Shown: in pieces, positions 1 through 12,500 of the stretch | How positions within the stretch are numbered: position 1 is the first letter of the stretch | Layout: the number at the start of each line of letters is the position of its first letter | Made by a program: the position numbers and the translations under genes | NCBI GenBank assembly: GCA_964036295.1 | Contig: OZ038462.1 | Location: 27,021,759 to 27,085,758 of the forward strand | Direction: 5' to 3' | From: Plumapathes pennacea | Lineage: Eukaryota > Cnidaria > Anthozoa > Antipatharia > Myriopathidae | DNA: 64,000 nucleotides | Notes under the pieces: generated by a model | Told to the model about the DNA's origin: nothing | Databases searched by the model: none | The model's input: only the letters and a program-made list of their open reading frames with translations

Positions 1-680
1 CTCAAGTGGTGGAGGGTTTGAAGGCCAACGGAATGTTTGACAACTCCATAATGGCCGTATTTATTAGTTAGACGACGAATTAATTCGTCTTAGACGAGTT
101 GTTCGTCAAGATAAATACGGAAATAGAACAAAAATACATTTCAAGGAACGAAGTTTTCGTCTCAGACGAATAATATGCGTGAAAATAAATGTGAGACGCA
201 CAAAATAGACGAACATAACCAAACTTTGTAACCGCTCGACCAAGCCTTGTAACCTCTTATTACCCTTGTTAACAAGATGGCGGCGGAATTGCCGGCAAAG
301 CGAAAGGAAGCTCGTGTCCGAGGTCGTCATCTTGTCGGCTAGTTAGTATGCTGGTGTTCAGTTTCTCTCTCGATAATATACACGTTTTGTGCGTCTCGTA
401 TTTATCTTATCGCATTTATTTCAGCTAAAGTTTGTTATCTTCTCAGTGAAAAAAGCTGCAAGAAGTTGGCTGGCTCAAACAATGATTCCTTCTCACTTGG
501 ATTTTGTTTGACGATGGCCCGTTCAAATGAATGTGTGGCTAAACGCCATGGAAAATGACTCAGTTGAACGTTTGGACCGTCAGTCCTTCGTCAAAAAACA
601 AACAGAAAAACGTCGCTGAATCACAACGGGCGTAGTTGTTCCACAGTTTTTGAGAAGATATTTCTTGACAGTTTTCTACG
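1..680. other. Non-coding flank with palindromic repeat
   Basis: No supportable gene. Positions about 66-220 carry repeated palindromic words such as GACGAATTAATTCGTC and CGTCTNAGACGA. The segment around 107-210 recurs in inverted orientation near 380-410 (AAGATAAATACG versus CGTATTTATCTT), so an inverted-repeat element of roughly 300 bp is likely here. The remainder up to the stop codon of the carboxypeptidase is probably its 3' untranslated region. Confidence 0.45.
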
Positions 681-1718
681 CTATTTACGGGGCCGGCCCA
701 AAATGCTCTTTCGGAACACTTTGCTGGAGGCGCTATTTTCCCCCGTGTATCCTTGCAGCAGTTGACTATCCTCAGTTGACACTTTGAAAACGTCATTTCC
801 GGTGTCCTTCGCCTGGTTCTCGTAGGGCGACATCATTGCGACTTGGTCGAGGTCGTTGTCACCGAGGTTCCCGCCAAGTTCCAGATCGCTGCCGCCCAAA
901 CCTTGAATCTTGCCGATAAGGTTCTCGTTGAGGTGTTCCTTATCTCCATCATGGGAGGGCTTAGCCTCGCTGTTCATTCCTTGCATCATGTCGTTCATCT
1001 GCATGGGCATCATTCCCCCTCCCATTCCCATTCCGCCACCCATGTTTCCACCCATTCCCCCACCCATTCCGTCACCCATTCCGTCGCCCATTCCACCACC
1101 CATCATCTGGCCACCCATCTGACCTCCCATTCCTCCACCCATTCCACCACCTCCCATTGGGTTCATATTGATTCCCGGCAGGGGTACCCCCATCTGTTGC
1201 ATCAGTCCCATGGCCTGCTGCGGCGAAATGTTGGGCGTAATGGGCTCCATGCCCGTTTTGCTTTCCTCGTCCGCCTCCGCACTCGCGTCCTCGGGTTGGG
1301 AGTCCTCTTGAGGGTTCGCGTTGGCGTCGTCGTTCTGCATTTCATTTCCGCCTTTCTTCAGGGTGAAGTTGAGTTCGGTGGTGTTCGTACCATTTTTGAC
1401 GGTAGTTTTCTTCGTGACCGACTCGTAGCCCGGGGCGGATGCGCTCAGTTGGTAGTCGCCTGGTACCAGCAGCCTCCAGTAGTCGCCGTCCTGAGCGGTG
1501 ACGATGTCTTTTTTACGACCCTGCACGCTGATTTTGGCGTTCTTGATTGGTGCTCCGTTCACGTCTTTCACAAACCCTTTAACGCCCATGTGGACCTGTG
1601 AAACAGTTAAGTATCCGTCAGTGGCTAGCCTACGTAGCAAGCGTTTCCGCTTTTTCGATTTTTGACCGCGCGAAAATTGGGACGAGCGAAAAAAGGACGC
1701 CGAGAGAGGAAGGGAAAG

Positions 1719-1795
<77 letters not shown>

Positions 1796-3337
1796 AAACC
1801 AATTTTTACGCTCGGCTGGTTTTTCGCGCGGCCAAAATCGAAAAGTCGTCGTATATTCTTCGTATCGAGGGGAAACGCTTGCAACGCAGGCTAGTTAGTG
1901 GCCAAAAGACCGCGGTTTTAACCTTTTGACTCCTGGGTCCGGTTGTTCAAAGGACGATTAGGCTAATCCTGGATTAGCAGCAAACGTTTTGTTATCAGTT
2001 TTAAGCCTGGAAAACGGGAAGGTTTCGCTCATAATTCATCATAAATGATACGTTTTGAGTTAAAGAAGATTTTTAGTTGGTCTTTGAACAAAAACTTGCA
2101 GTTTGTTGGCCAACAGGACGAAGGAAAAGAATTGGTTAATCCTAGATTAGCTTAATCGGGCTTTGAAGAACTGGGCACTAAGCTTTTATAATACAAACCA
2201 TTTAAGAAAAAAATGCAACTTATAATAACACTTCGCATACTTCGAACAGTTGGTTCACAACAACAACAACAACAACAACAACATAATCAGAAGCTCAAAA
2301 ACCGTCGAGAAACGTTAAATACGCTAAACGGTACATACCATGTCCAGAAAGGCCAGCAACGGCTTTTTGTTGTCCTCCCAAAACTTAGGCATCTCGGAGA
2401 TTTCTGGGAATTTCTTACAGCCCTGCTCGACCGTGATTTCAAAACAGTTCGAGTGGACGTAATTGAAGTCTTGCATACCGCCAGAGACGCTGTACCAGGC
2501 GGCACCGTTCGTAACGCCGTCGTCGAAGTGATCGGGTGGAATTTCGGGACACGGCCAGGGCGGGTTCTTCATGTGCATTGTCGGGTGATTTTCGGAGTAC
2601 GACTTCGCCAGCACTTGAAATACATCATCGTCGGGAGACTTGCTGTAGGTGCTTCGGCCCGTCGGGCTGTCGTCGTAAGGGTAGTTCGCCACAAGAGACC
2701 CACCGTGTAAGTTGGCGCTGAGAACGAAAGGCCGAGTTTGGATCCATTTCATCATGGCCAGAGTTTCTGGCTGTGGAGGTCCGTTGATGGGTTTGAAAAA
2801 CTGATCAGGAAAATTCCGGTTTAAATCCACGTTGTTCGCATTGGTTCGCCCTATAATCCAGTCTTTTCGGTTATTGCCCTGTGCAGCCAGTTCGAAGCCA
2901 TCTGGGTTCATACTGGGCATAAGAAAGATTCTGGTGTTGTCGACCATTTTCGTCAATTTTTCATTGCGCCCGTAGCTCTGACACAACTCTTCAGAGAGAC
3001 GAAGAAGAAGCTCGCGGCCCACTATCTCGTTGCCGTGCATGTTTGCGATGTATTTGAACTCGGGCTCCCCTGGGTCGTGTTTCCCTGGATTGTCCGAAAT
3101 CTCCAGAGCAAGGAGTTTTCGCCCCTGCACCGAGTCTCCAATACTGTGTAGCTTTGCCACTTTCGGGAATTGCTTGGCGAGTTTTTGGAGGAAGTTTCCC
3201 ATTTCGACGTAGTTGTGCAGCGTCCATTCTGTGTCGTTGCCCAGAGTACGCGGTTTTGCTCTGGCCGGGTGGGAATTAACAGGTGGAACGGGTACGCTCA
3301 ATAAACAAATTACTAGTGAACCCAACAAAGCGTTCAT
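681..3337 (-). CDS. Secreted M14 metallocarboxypeptidase (CPE/CPD/CPN type) with Gly/Met-rich tail
   Basis: Two coding exons, 3337-2339 and 1595-681, joined in phase 0 at a GTATGT donor and a TTTCACAG acceptor; 637 codons. The second in-frame ATG is chosen because it starts a clean signal peptide of about 22 residues ([13 protein letters not shown]...). The peptidase domain spans about residues 40-333. Zinc ligands are visible as HGNE (H101, E104) and NLHGG (H211), the substrate-binding arginine is in NRNF (R174), and the catalytic glutamate is in ITVE (E304). Exon 2 begins with the transthyretin-like domain typical of the N/E subfamily (about 334-414). An acidic linker follows, then about 60 residues of GGGM/GGQM repeats (about 480-540) and a basic C-terminus. 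The family removes C-terminal Arg/Lys from secreted peptides. A single intron is unusual for this family, and the Gly/Met tail is not a standard part of it. Orthology to CPE, CPN or one CPD repeat cannot be decided by eye. Confidence 0.88.
1628..1891. repeat. Inverted-repeat element (MITE) with GA microsatellite core
   Basis: The left end reads GCCTACGTAGCAAGCGTTTC and the right end, reversed, reads GCCTGCGTTGCAAGCGTTTC. Both continue into a shared TTTTCGATTTT and CCGCGCGAAAA block, giving imperfect terminal inverted repeats of about 60 bp. The centre is a (GA)n tract at about 1729-1791. The element lies wholly inside the intron of the carboxypeptidase gene. No transposase is encoded. Confidence 0.7.
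1935..2177. repeat. MITE, family 1 (GGTTNTTCAAAG / GGATTAGC type)
   Basis: About 240 bp with ends that mirror each other: GGNCCGGTTGTTCAAAG ... CTTTGAAGAACTGGGC, and inner GGCTAATCCTGGATTAGC / GGTTAATCCTAGATTAGC. It is one of five related copies in this window. It lies in the carboxypeptidase intron next to another MITE. Confidence 0.7.
2257..2283. repeat. (CAA)n microsatellite
   Basis: About nine CAA units in the carboxypeptidase intron. Simple repeat with no coding role visible. Confidence 0.8.
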
Positions 3338-4019
3338 GGTCCCAGAAGTGGTCCCCAATTAAGCAACGCAGATCAGGTGTTGTGTGCAAGTTAGACGCTG
3401 ACAGCTGGCAGGATTTTCACACTACTGCAAGCTATAGAATCAGAGTGACCTGCACTCGAAATTGTGTCACATCTTCAATTCGTTTTTTCTTGACCCCAAA
3501 GCGAACGTAACGGAGCTAAATCTAAACATGATCAGATAAACTCCAAGTGCCATTGGTCCGTTTAACAACAATATTATTAATTCATCGCCGAATCAGGAGA
3601 GACTTATCAGGGACTTGTTTACCAAATAACCCGCAGTGATCCAATAGGGTGAAGTGTAAAACCAAAATAAACAAAACTCTGAATATAGAACTGATATCAA
3701 ATGTCGATATTCCCATTGGCTTAGAGCGATGTTTTCATTTTTTCTCACGACCGCAATGACGTTATTGGTGTGGCTAAAGAACGGACTTCCTCTAAAACAA
3801 ATCAGGTGTTATATTATAAGTTTTTAATGTTTGCCTCGGGGCCTATTTCGGGGTAAAAATAATTCATGAAGTAATTTTTAAGTCTTTCGGTTGAGTCTGG
3901 CTAAAGTAACAATTTATCGCGGACGCGACCAGAAACATAAATCTGACGGCGACTCTTCACTTGACTCTACAAATGATTACACTGCTCAGGTGGTCCAAAC
4001 GTCAATAACTAACAAGTCT

Positions 4020-4440
4020 TTCTTTAAGCGGACACCCTCGGGACCCTAGCTGGTGTCCGCTAAATACACAGGTTCTGATGTCGCCATAATAGCTAGGGAC
4101 ACAAGCGAGGTGCTCTATGATTGTGGACTGCTGTTTGCATGGTTTATCGCCAATCTTTTGTCGCAAACGGAAAAAAACGCTTTACAAGTGGACAGTATTC
4201 TCATAATCCAATAAAAATACACTCTAAAAGTACTTGAAGTTTCCGCTTAATACAGGTATCGGGTAACAAAAAAGCTTAATTTTGGTGTCCGCGTCCGCTT
4301 AATAAAGATGTCCGTCGAATACGGGTTCGTTTTAAAGAAAAAATGTGAAGAGTATTTCGGGACCCAAGCTGGAGACCGCTTAATAGAAAGTGTCCGTTTA
4401 ACATGGGGTCCGCTCAATACAGGTTTCACTCGGACGATCA
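4020..4440. repeat. Degenerate repeat of TGTCCGCTTAATA units
   Basis: The words GTCCGCTAAATACA, GTCCGCTTAATAAAG, GTCCGTCGAATACGGG, GACCGCTTAATAG, GTCCGTTTAACA and GTCCGCTCAATACAGG occur at irregular spacing across about 420 bp. The pattern is a decayed short repeat of about 20 bp. Its origin is not recognised. Confidence 0.6.
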
Positions 4441-4934
4441 CAACCAAGTGAACTGTTGAAACCACTTGCCATGTAACAAACAGCTGGCAACAACGTACAA
4501 CGTTCCAGTGGCGTTGAAGTTATTATACAAAACGAAGTACAATACAAAACGCCGCATATGCTGTATTTATTCACAGCACTGAAAAGACCACAAAAATTGT
4601 TGCGAGGGAACTGCAGTGTTAGGAGAATTATAGTCTGACCGAGCAAGAGATCACCCGCGATTTTCTCCACATTGAATAGACACTGAACTGACAGTCACAT
4701 TGAAAGGAGAGGTTTGCCCCTGATCACTGGATCTATGATCGAAGTGTCGGCCGAATGCAAATAGTAGAAAAGTTTCCCAAAAATCGAATCTGGGATGCAC
4801 CCAAAGTCCGGGCTAAGCATTACTTCGCCAAAAAAATGTAAGAGATGTTTCATCGTTTATCGCGCGCAGATGGTGCGATGATACCACCGAAGCACAGCCA
4901 CCAGTGACAGTGCCCCATCGTTTACACTAGTCAA

Positions 4935-5138
4935 AGGTGATGTTACACCGGTCAATTTGCAACGATACGATGTCGCGCTAAAAATCGTTGAGGTGTAACA
5001 CCCATTGCGAACGATTTTTCGCGATGTTTCCATTGCTGCAACGCGTTGCAAGTTTTTGAAATCGATTCAAAAACTTGCAACGCCGTTGCGTAAATTTGAA
5101 GCAAGTCGGCGTTGCAAATCGACCAGTGTGACACCAGC
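4935..5138. repeat. Short inverted-repeat element (MITE)
   Basis: The left end GGTGATGTTACACCGGTCAA pairs with the right end, which reads GGTGTCACACTGGTCGA when reversed; both continue with TTTGCAACG. Internal words such as GCAACGCGTTGCAAG and AACTTGCAACGCCGTTGC are also palindromic. It abuts a second element at 5139. Confidence 0.6.
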
Positions 5139-5390
5139 TTAAAGGCCCGTGAAAACGAACACAACATGTTGGCACAACATCGCTCATTCCAACAGTGTGC
5201 ACTGAATGCTTCATGCGACGGTAAGAGCAGCAATTGCGATGCACTTTCGCGTTTTTCATCGTCTATTTTCATTGGGCTAATAATTGCGGACTCCAACAAC
5301 ACTGTAAGGTTTCGCAAAGACTTTTTGGGTAACACTGTTGGACGATGTTGTGCCAACATGCTGCGTTCGTTTACACGGGCCTATTCAGTG
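5139..5390. repeat. Short inverted-repeat element (MITE) with about 50-bp ends
   Basis: The left end (AGGCCCGTGAAAACGAACAC, then CATGTTGGCACAACATCG) matches the reverse complement of the right end at about 5333-5390 (AGGCCCGTGTAAACGAACGC, then CATGTTGGCACAACATCG). The ends are about 50 bp and the whole is about 250 bp. No protein is encoded; open frames across it on both strands are by-products of the inverted symmetry. Confidence 0.7.
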
Positions 5391-6525
5391 CAACAGGCCG
5401 CTAGGACAAAACAGGCTAAAACAAAAACTCGACAAAAACCCGATGAACTCTCGCTCTCCGGTAACTTTTTATTATTGGTGTGTTACAGTGTCAGACAACC
5501 ACGAGTTGCAACCAGATAAACATGTGGACCTTCTTCTGTTGTTTAAACTGGACCGTGTTCGTACCTATGTAGATAGCGTGTCGCGTATGAATACAGAAAA
5601 ACGCATAACTTACTACAATTTGTTTCCCTGCGATCTTACAGAGTTTAGAATATTACAGTTTATACATACAATGGGAAAGTGAAGATAGATTACCAAACAT
5701 TCTTGCAACAAATTGCAAAAACAATATTTTCTGCCGAGTAATAAATAATGTACAGTACTCAACCTTGGGTAGAATGTACGAAAAATACGACAAGAAACTA
5801 TATTTAGCGTTATAGAACATCTACAAAATGCATGGGGCAAAACGGAGCGTTGTACTGAAGGAACGTGTGAAAGTGTGATAATCGTTTCTCTGGTGAATAA
5901 GAGCAGTAAATAATGTTTTAACTTTAAAAAGTCGCAATACAGCAACACATATCAGTGGAAGACTACATGACCGCGTTGCCCTCAGATGGGCAAAAGTTAA
6001 GGGACCGTTCACATTGGGCGGACGTTATATCGATTCAGGCTCAATGCAAGCCGAGAGTGTACAGTCCTAGAGATCGACGTAAGTGATTCTACGACAGTGT
6101 AGGCGCACTCCTGCAATCTCGGATCGATGCCACTTTAGTGATCTCCATGTGAACGGGCCCTAGATTTAAGATTCGGTTGCGTCCTTCGCGTTAGTGGTGC
6201 GTTTCCGGCTCTCTTACAGTTTAATTGCAGACCCCAGCTCAGTTAAGAATCATGGCTTTACAACTGGAGTGCTGCTTCTCCAGCAGTGTGTGGCTGGACT
6301 GTTGAATCAAACGCTAATAGCGAAATCCGACACGGAAACGTATGAGCGTTCCCGCTGCTGAACTGTAAAAAGTAGTCGGCCACAGAGTCGTGTTTCCTGT
6401 CACTTCACGTCTTCACTGCACCGTTTTGTGAACGGAACGTCGCAAATGAACCGTGACATAATCTCAAATCTGACACAGATCATTTCGTCATCCCAATTAG
6501 CAGGATCCTCATTAAATATCTCCCA

Positions 6526-9500
6526 CTACAACGGTGTTTCTTTTAAGTAATTGAAATCCGGTACACGCGCATGTCCCGTTTCTTTTCCCGCGTTCAACGG
6601 CTTCAACGATCCGAGCGGGTTTCCCACCTTCGGCTCCCGATCGTCTACCGAACTATGATCGGTTCCCGACGACGGCCGCGGCGACTTCATCGTCGGTAAC
6701 GGAGCCAAAGAACTCGGACTGCAAGATCGGTCCGGAAAGTGCGTCGTCAGATTAACGGGATCCGACAAGGAATGTTTGTGTGCTTGAGCGGGAAGCTTGC
6801 GAGACGACGACTGCCAGTGAAACGGCTGAGTGTCCGGGTGAGTTTGATTGTTGAATGGATTCGTGGCATGGGACATGTGATGTGGCGGTTTGTACTGGAG
6901 CGGTGTCAGGCGGAGCTCTCCGAGGGGTTTGTTTTGCGACCCACTGCCCACAGGGCCAAGATTCTGTTGATCAGGTAAAGACGACAGCAATGGAAAATCG
7001 ATTTTGATTTAGACTTCCTCTTGATCAAATATGGTGATAAAAACACACCGATTAGAAAATTCTCTTAATACGGGATCGTTTAATAAACGTTCCGTTTATG
7101 TGTTTCCAAAGTATACACAGTGGACACGGGACACGTAAACGCAATCGCAATTAATTTAAAACGCATGCGTATAAGCGCACATATATAGTTGGGTCGGTCG
7201 GGTGTGCTAGAATATATAGGTTTAAATATAGCTTTCTCAAAAAAGGTTTGTCCAGGCGCAGGCGCGCGCCCACTGCTACCCAGTATGCCTCATGAGTCTC
7301 GGACTGTGGACCCAGAACAAATTTGTAGTATGAAGAAAATTCATTAAGTAGTGAGAAAGTATCGACATTTCTGAACTGGGGTTTCTGTGCATCACATACC
7401 TTGTCCGCGGCGCCTGTCCTCGCCAAAGACTTGTGAGATTTGACTTCGAACGACTGTGGGAAATACATTTAAGTAAATCACCAATTGCAGTTTTGTTTGT
7501 ATTTTTTTTTTTTTTACTCGAAAACGATAAAAACAGCTACTCCGGCAAGTGATACCTAGTTGAGGGCAGACTAAAATGCTAACCTGTTGGCCAAGCGATT
7601 TCTTCTTCTTTTTTCTTCTTTCCCTTCTTTCTTGTATTGCAGAACCTTTTAGGTTATTTTCTTCACTTGTTGGTAACTCCGGCTTCCTGTAACAAAATTC
7701 ATAAGTGAGTACTATACCTACATTGTGAAATCAAACTTTATGAGTCATCACAATGCTGTTCTGTCTTTCGTACACGATACTGCCCCTCTCCTCCCCTGTG
7801 CGGCTCCATTTGCAATTCCCACTGCCCCCTCTCCTCCCCTGTGCGGCTCCATTTGCAATTCCCACTGCCCCTCTTCACCCCCGTGCGGCCCCTTTGTACT
7901 CACCAGTGCGCCATGTCTTGATTTGTAGAGCGGTGTTTGCCGTGGTAGCCAGTAGGAGACTCCTGATTTGTACTAACATCTGTTCTTGGGCCTCTCACTT
8001 CTGACACCCCAGCAGGTAAAGAGAAGCTGGAGGAACCACCACCAGCACTCGGCTCTGGTGCAGGACAAACATTAAATAAATATCGAGTTGAAACTATACA
8101 GATTCTGACAGAAACATTTCAAGTAAAGACTTCAAGAGTTTAGGTAGCAAAAGCAACGGCAGTATCAACAACAACAACAGAAACAACATGGCGATATTAA
8201 TAGAAATAACAGTTCAAGCGACCGAAATAGAAAACTCAATAAAAACAGCACATAATATCAACAGAAAGAAACAACAGTCAATGCAGCAGCAGCACATGAA
8301 TATGAATATGTGGAAATCAAGCTATCTTATCCCGAGTTATTTCATCTTAAAGTTCATCGAAAGCGGTTTCTCATACTAATAAGTTGTTAAAAATAACCAA
8401 ACATCAAGGCAAATTCTCGACCGCTCATAGAAACGCCACACTAAAAAATGACAGATAATTATTTATTGACATCTCTTCTATAAAATCCCTATGAATACCA
8501 ATTGCTATGAATAGTAGTTTTGCCGTTAACGAACAAAACGTAACCCAACTTCGGCATTTTAGGCCACTTTCTCTATTGTTTCACGCGCGGTGGACTGATT
8601 AGCTTTCAAATTTAGCGCCAGCGACCCAACAAAAGTCCCGGATGTGTCGCCCCATTCTGCGCGATGAGCAGGATAGGAGAAAAAGCAACAACAAGTATAG
8701 CGACCAATGCGATAGCACGTCATGTAACCACGGCCCGGTTGTTCAAAGGTCGACCATACCAGGATTAAAAAAATTCTTTCCCTCGTGCTTTTGGCCAACA
8801 ACCCGCAGAGTTCTGACCAAAGACCACCTAAACAAGTTCTTTCTGGCTCAAAGGAAGCAAAGAAGTCGCTTTGTGAGCGGAAGCCTCTCATTTTAAGGCT
8901 TAAAAATGTTCATAACATTTCGAACTAATCCAGGATTAGCCTAGCCGCGTGCTTTGAAAAACCGGGCCAGTGACAGATATAACCAGACCACCAACATTCA
9001 CAGCAACAAAACAACCGAAGTGATAACCTCTGAGACCATATATGAACAAGAAGTCTTCTTGTTTTACCAACCGTTAAGATAAGTGACTTTTCCTCGTCTG
9101 TCATAAGGACTAAAAGCGACCATGGGATCCTTGTGCTTGCCGACTTGTTCTACCATCTGGCGACAAATAATAATAATAAAAAAAGCGATTTAATCCTCTG
9201 AAAAGGTCACGTAGAAGCAACTGCACAGGAAGAGCGAAGTCCATAAAGTCCTGACCAAACGAGGTGCAAGTTGATGAAGTTTTCAAACTTGCGCGGACTT
9301 GCGTTTCGTTTGGCTAACCACTTGCACGTAGTTGCATCGAATTTGAGTCGATGCAAGTTTTTCACCGTTTGTTTACCCAACGCAACTGACGTCATAATGA
9401 ATAAGTCCTCCTATTGGTGAGTTTCTTTACCTCATTTCTTGACAGCAGCTGCTGGGCGCGAGACTTCACAGAAGCGGATCCGTCACGGTCCCTTTTTTTG

Positions 9501-12500
9501 TTCATTATGACGGATTTCGCTTTCCGTATTTCCTCTGCTACGGTAGTGGAGCCGACATGAGTTACCTGTATGGAAACACAAAACACAGACGTTATGGGGT
9601 ATGATGGTGACTATGCTGGTGTCACTGAGTTATCAATACATCTATCGCCAAATTAGAGCCGTTTTCGGATTGGGCTCTTTGCACGGTCCCAGGCTAACCT
9701 GGCACGAAATTCGCCAGACATGGAACAAGAGAGTTTCCTTTCGCTCTAAAGCACCAAGGCGTCCTTGAGGAGATGTACATGTTTATTTGGGTAGTTGCAT
9801 GCACAGATTTCATTCTTAGTTCTGCCAGGTCAGCCTCGTTTTGAATCTCGTGCTAGTTTCCGTGCAAAGAGCCCGGATTGGTCCAAACAAGTTTAGCAGC
9901 ATTCACGGCCAGTCAAGAGCAAAAGCAAAACCTGGAGTGCTTCTTGCAGCCTCTGTAATTGGCGGTGTACTCACTTTGGTTTTCGACAGTCATCCGAAAA
10001 GAGCTTTAATGAATCACTAGATCGACGAGTTATTTGTAACTCAATCGACAAAACAACGAATTAAACAAATCGATCACTCGCGTCACCTACTCAGCAAACA
10101 CCCGTTAAAACAAACTATTTGCTCCATAATAATAAACATGATTTGACGACAAACATCACACAAAGGCAAAGACAAAAATCTTGTCAGAATCCTGAAAAAG
10201 ACGCGCGTCATACGTTGTATCGGTCTTCTTCTTTTCAGAATACATACACTCAAAGCACTCATTATGACGGAATAGCTGCTTTATTCGGAATGGACAGAAT
10301 TGCCGTATTCTGTCGCGTCAGCTATTCGCGCGATTTCTGTTCTTTGGGAAACTGGTATTCTGTGTATTCTGTTATTCCTATCCTGGAGTAGGAACAGACG
10401 GAATATTCCCAAAAGAACGCACCTCAAACACACCACATACGAATGCATTCCATGCAGACCAGGAGACGCAAAGACACGAACACAAAACAACTACAAGAAC
10501 TCCTAACATCAACAGCGCAAAAAAAGGGCGGCCACACTTCATACCTTTGCACTCTTGTGCGGATCCGCCTGGCTGCTGCCGGGAAAGAAGCTGTAGTTTG
10601 CCGAAACAAAGTGACTGTAAGTCGAAGCGCCTTTGGTTGTCTTAGAACCGGCTCCTTCTGCAGTCGGTTCAATCTGACCATTCGCCTTCTGAGCACCAGC
10701 CGGTGAAAGTCTGCCAGCTGCTAAAGACACAATGCCTTCACTACGTGTAGTTCTGTTCTCTACGACAGAGTTCGTTAGCTGTTCACCGCCCGAGGGACTT
10801 CTTGACGGCGCTGGATAATTTGCGACTGAAGGATTATTTTCAGCATCACAAGATTTGGAATGAAGCGCCCTTTTTTCACTTTGTTTTGGCCCAGCCTGTT
10901 GCTTGCTTGCGTCCAATTTAACGCTTGGACTTTGCGACCGACTGCGCTCTGGTAAAGCCTTGATCTCGGTCGAATTAGAGTCTCGATAAATCTTCTCCGT
11001 AAGACCACTTTCCTTCGCAACTTCTCTGAGCGGAGAAATTCCTCTCTCTTGAGGTTTGTATCCTACTGACATGGCCGTTTCGGTTTGTGTTTCCTCTTTC
11101 TTCTTCCCTTGTACACTTACTCCCTTGTGGGACTGCAGCTTTTGTTTAGAAGAAGTCGGCTTTAAAGAGACAGTTGTGCTCTGTCCTTGCTCTTTGAGTT
11201 TAAGTTCATGTGCGTCTCTCTCGCTTTGAAATGCTGGGTGATTGTAGCATTCTTCAACAGTGTACCTCTCTTTAGGGTCGAGTTGTAGAGTGGCCTGTAG
11301 CAAGGATGATGGTGAGGCACATCAAGTTTTGCCCATCACCAGCCAATATATAAACAATAAACTACTTTTGGCGAGGAAATATGCACAGATAATTGTCCTT
11401 GGACATTATCTGTTCCTCAAAGCTCACAGTTGCCCAGAGCCCGATTAAGCTAATCCAGAATTAACCAAAGTTTTTCTTTCATCCTCTTGGCTAACAAATT
11501 GATTAGAATGGGTTTGTTCAAAGGCCAACTGAAAAGCTTCTTCGAGCTCAAAACTTATCAAGGACGCTCAGTTCTGAGCAAAACTTTCCAGTCTCCAGAC
11601 TTAAAAGTGACAAAACGTTTGTTTCTAATCCAGGATTAGCCTGATCGTGCTTTGAATAATTGACTTATACCTGCATGAAGCTGAGCATAACGCTATTGAT
11701 AACTCCCGCGTACTTCCTGCATAACGTCTGAGGGTGGATAACGGCGGGAAACTGAAAAGAATTTAATCTCACTTTAACCATTCACTTTAAGACGAGAAAA
11801 CAAGAAAAACAAATATTCTGTTTTTCGAGTTGATCGAAGAAACACGCCCAAAAAGGTGACAGCGCAGAGAGCCAAAAATTAATCAGCAGTTTCCTACATT
11901 TCCACACTAGACACTGACCTTCAATCCCTTGAAGCGTGGGTTGTTATGAAACATTTCCATTTGGTCAGGAGGCAGTGGACCAAGAACCTAGATTTAAACA
12001 AGATCCGAACAAACGTCAAGCACAGCTGGATTTCAAGAGTCTGACTTCAGTCAATGTGTAGAGTTTTACCTTTTGTATTGTGAATAGCTGATCAATCTCA
12101 CTCTCTCCAGGAAAGACAGGCTACAGAGAGAAAAAATAAAAGTATGTATCTACAGGTACGTACGTAGTTACGTAAAAGTTCGTAAAATGGCTGGTACAAT
12201 AGACCCCTTCACAGATTTGAATGCATGATGGATTCTGGGCAAATAAACTGCATATATATTCGTCTTTTTGATCGGTGGAACTCCGGAGCACTCCAAATTG
12301 TCCTTTGCAAGCTTTTGAGTGGTTCTAGGTTTTGAGCGATTTCACTATTAAACCGAGATTTCTCAAGCGCGTCGCCGCCATGTTTCCTAGTTCTTGCCCT
12401 GATTCAAATTCGTGAAGGGGTCTAATAAAGAGGGACAGTAACATTGTAGTCATCTCTCCCTGTGGAGTTTTTCTTGTTATGCCTTAATCACGTCCTCGTA

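Larger units (their letters stand above)
3338..6525. other. Intergenic repeat-rich region
   Basis: Lies between the 5' end of the carboxypeptidase gene and the 3' end of CDKL5. It holds the TGTCCGCTTAA repeat cluster and two abutting inverted-repeat elements, which are listed separately. The first few hundred bases upstream of 3337 are the likely carboxypeptidase promoter, but no convincing motif is visible. Short open frames here are not supported by splice sites or recognisable protein sequence. Confidence 0.5.

Noticed and set aside
843..1601. 252-residue His-rich open frame on the plus strand
   Set aside because: Opposite-strand shadow of the carboxypeptidase C-terminal exon. The His/Ser pattern is the complement of the Gly/Met repeat.
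681..1884. Ser-Leu repeat open frames across the GA tract (minus strand) and Arg-Glu frames (plus strand)
   Set aside because: They are translation of a (GA)n microsatellite in the carboxypeptidase intron. The real exon 2 starts at the acceptor at 1595, not upstream.
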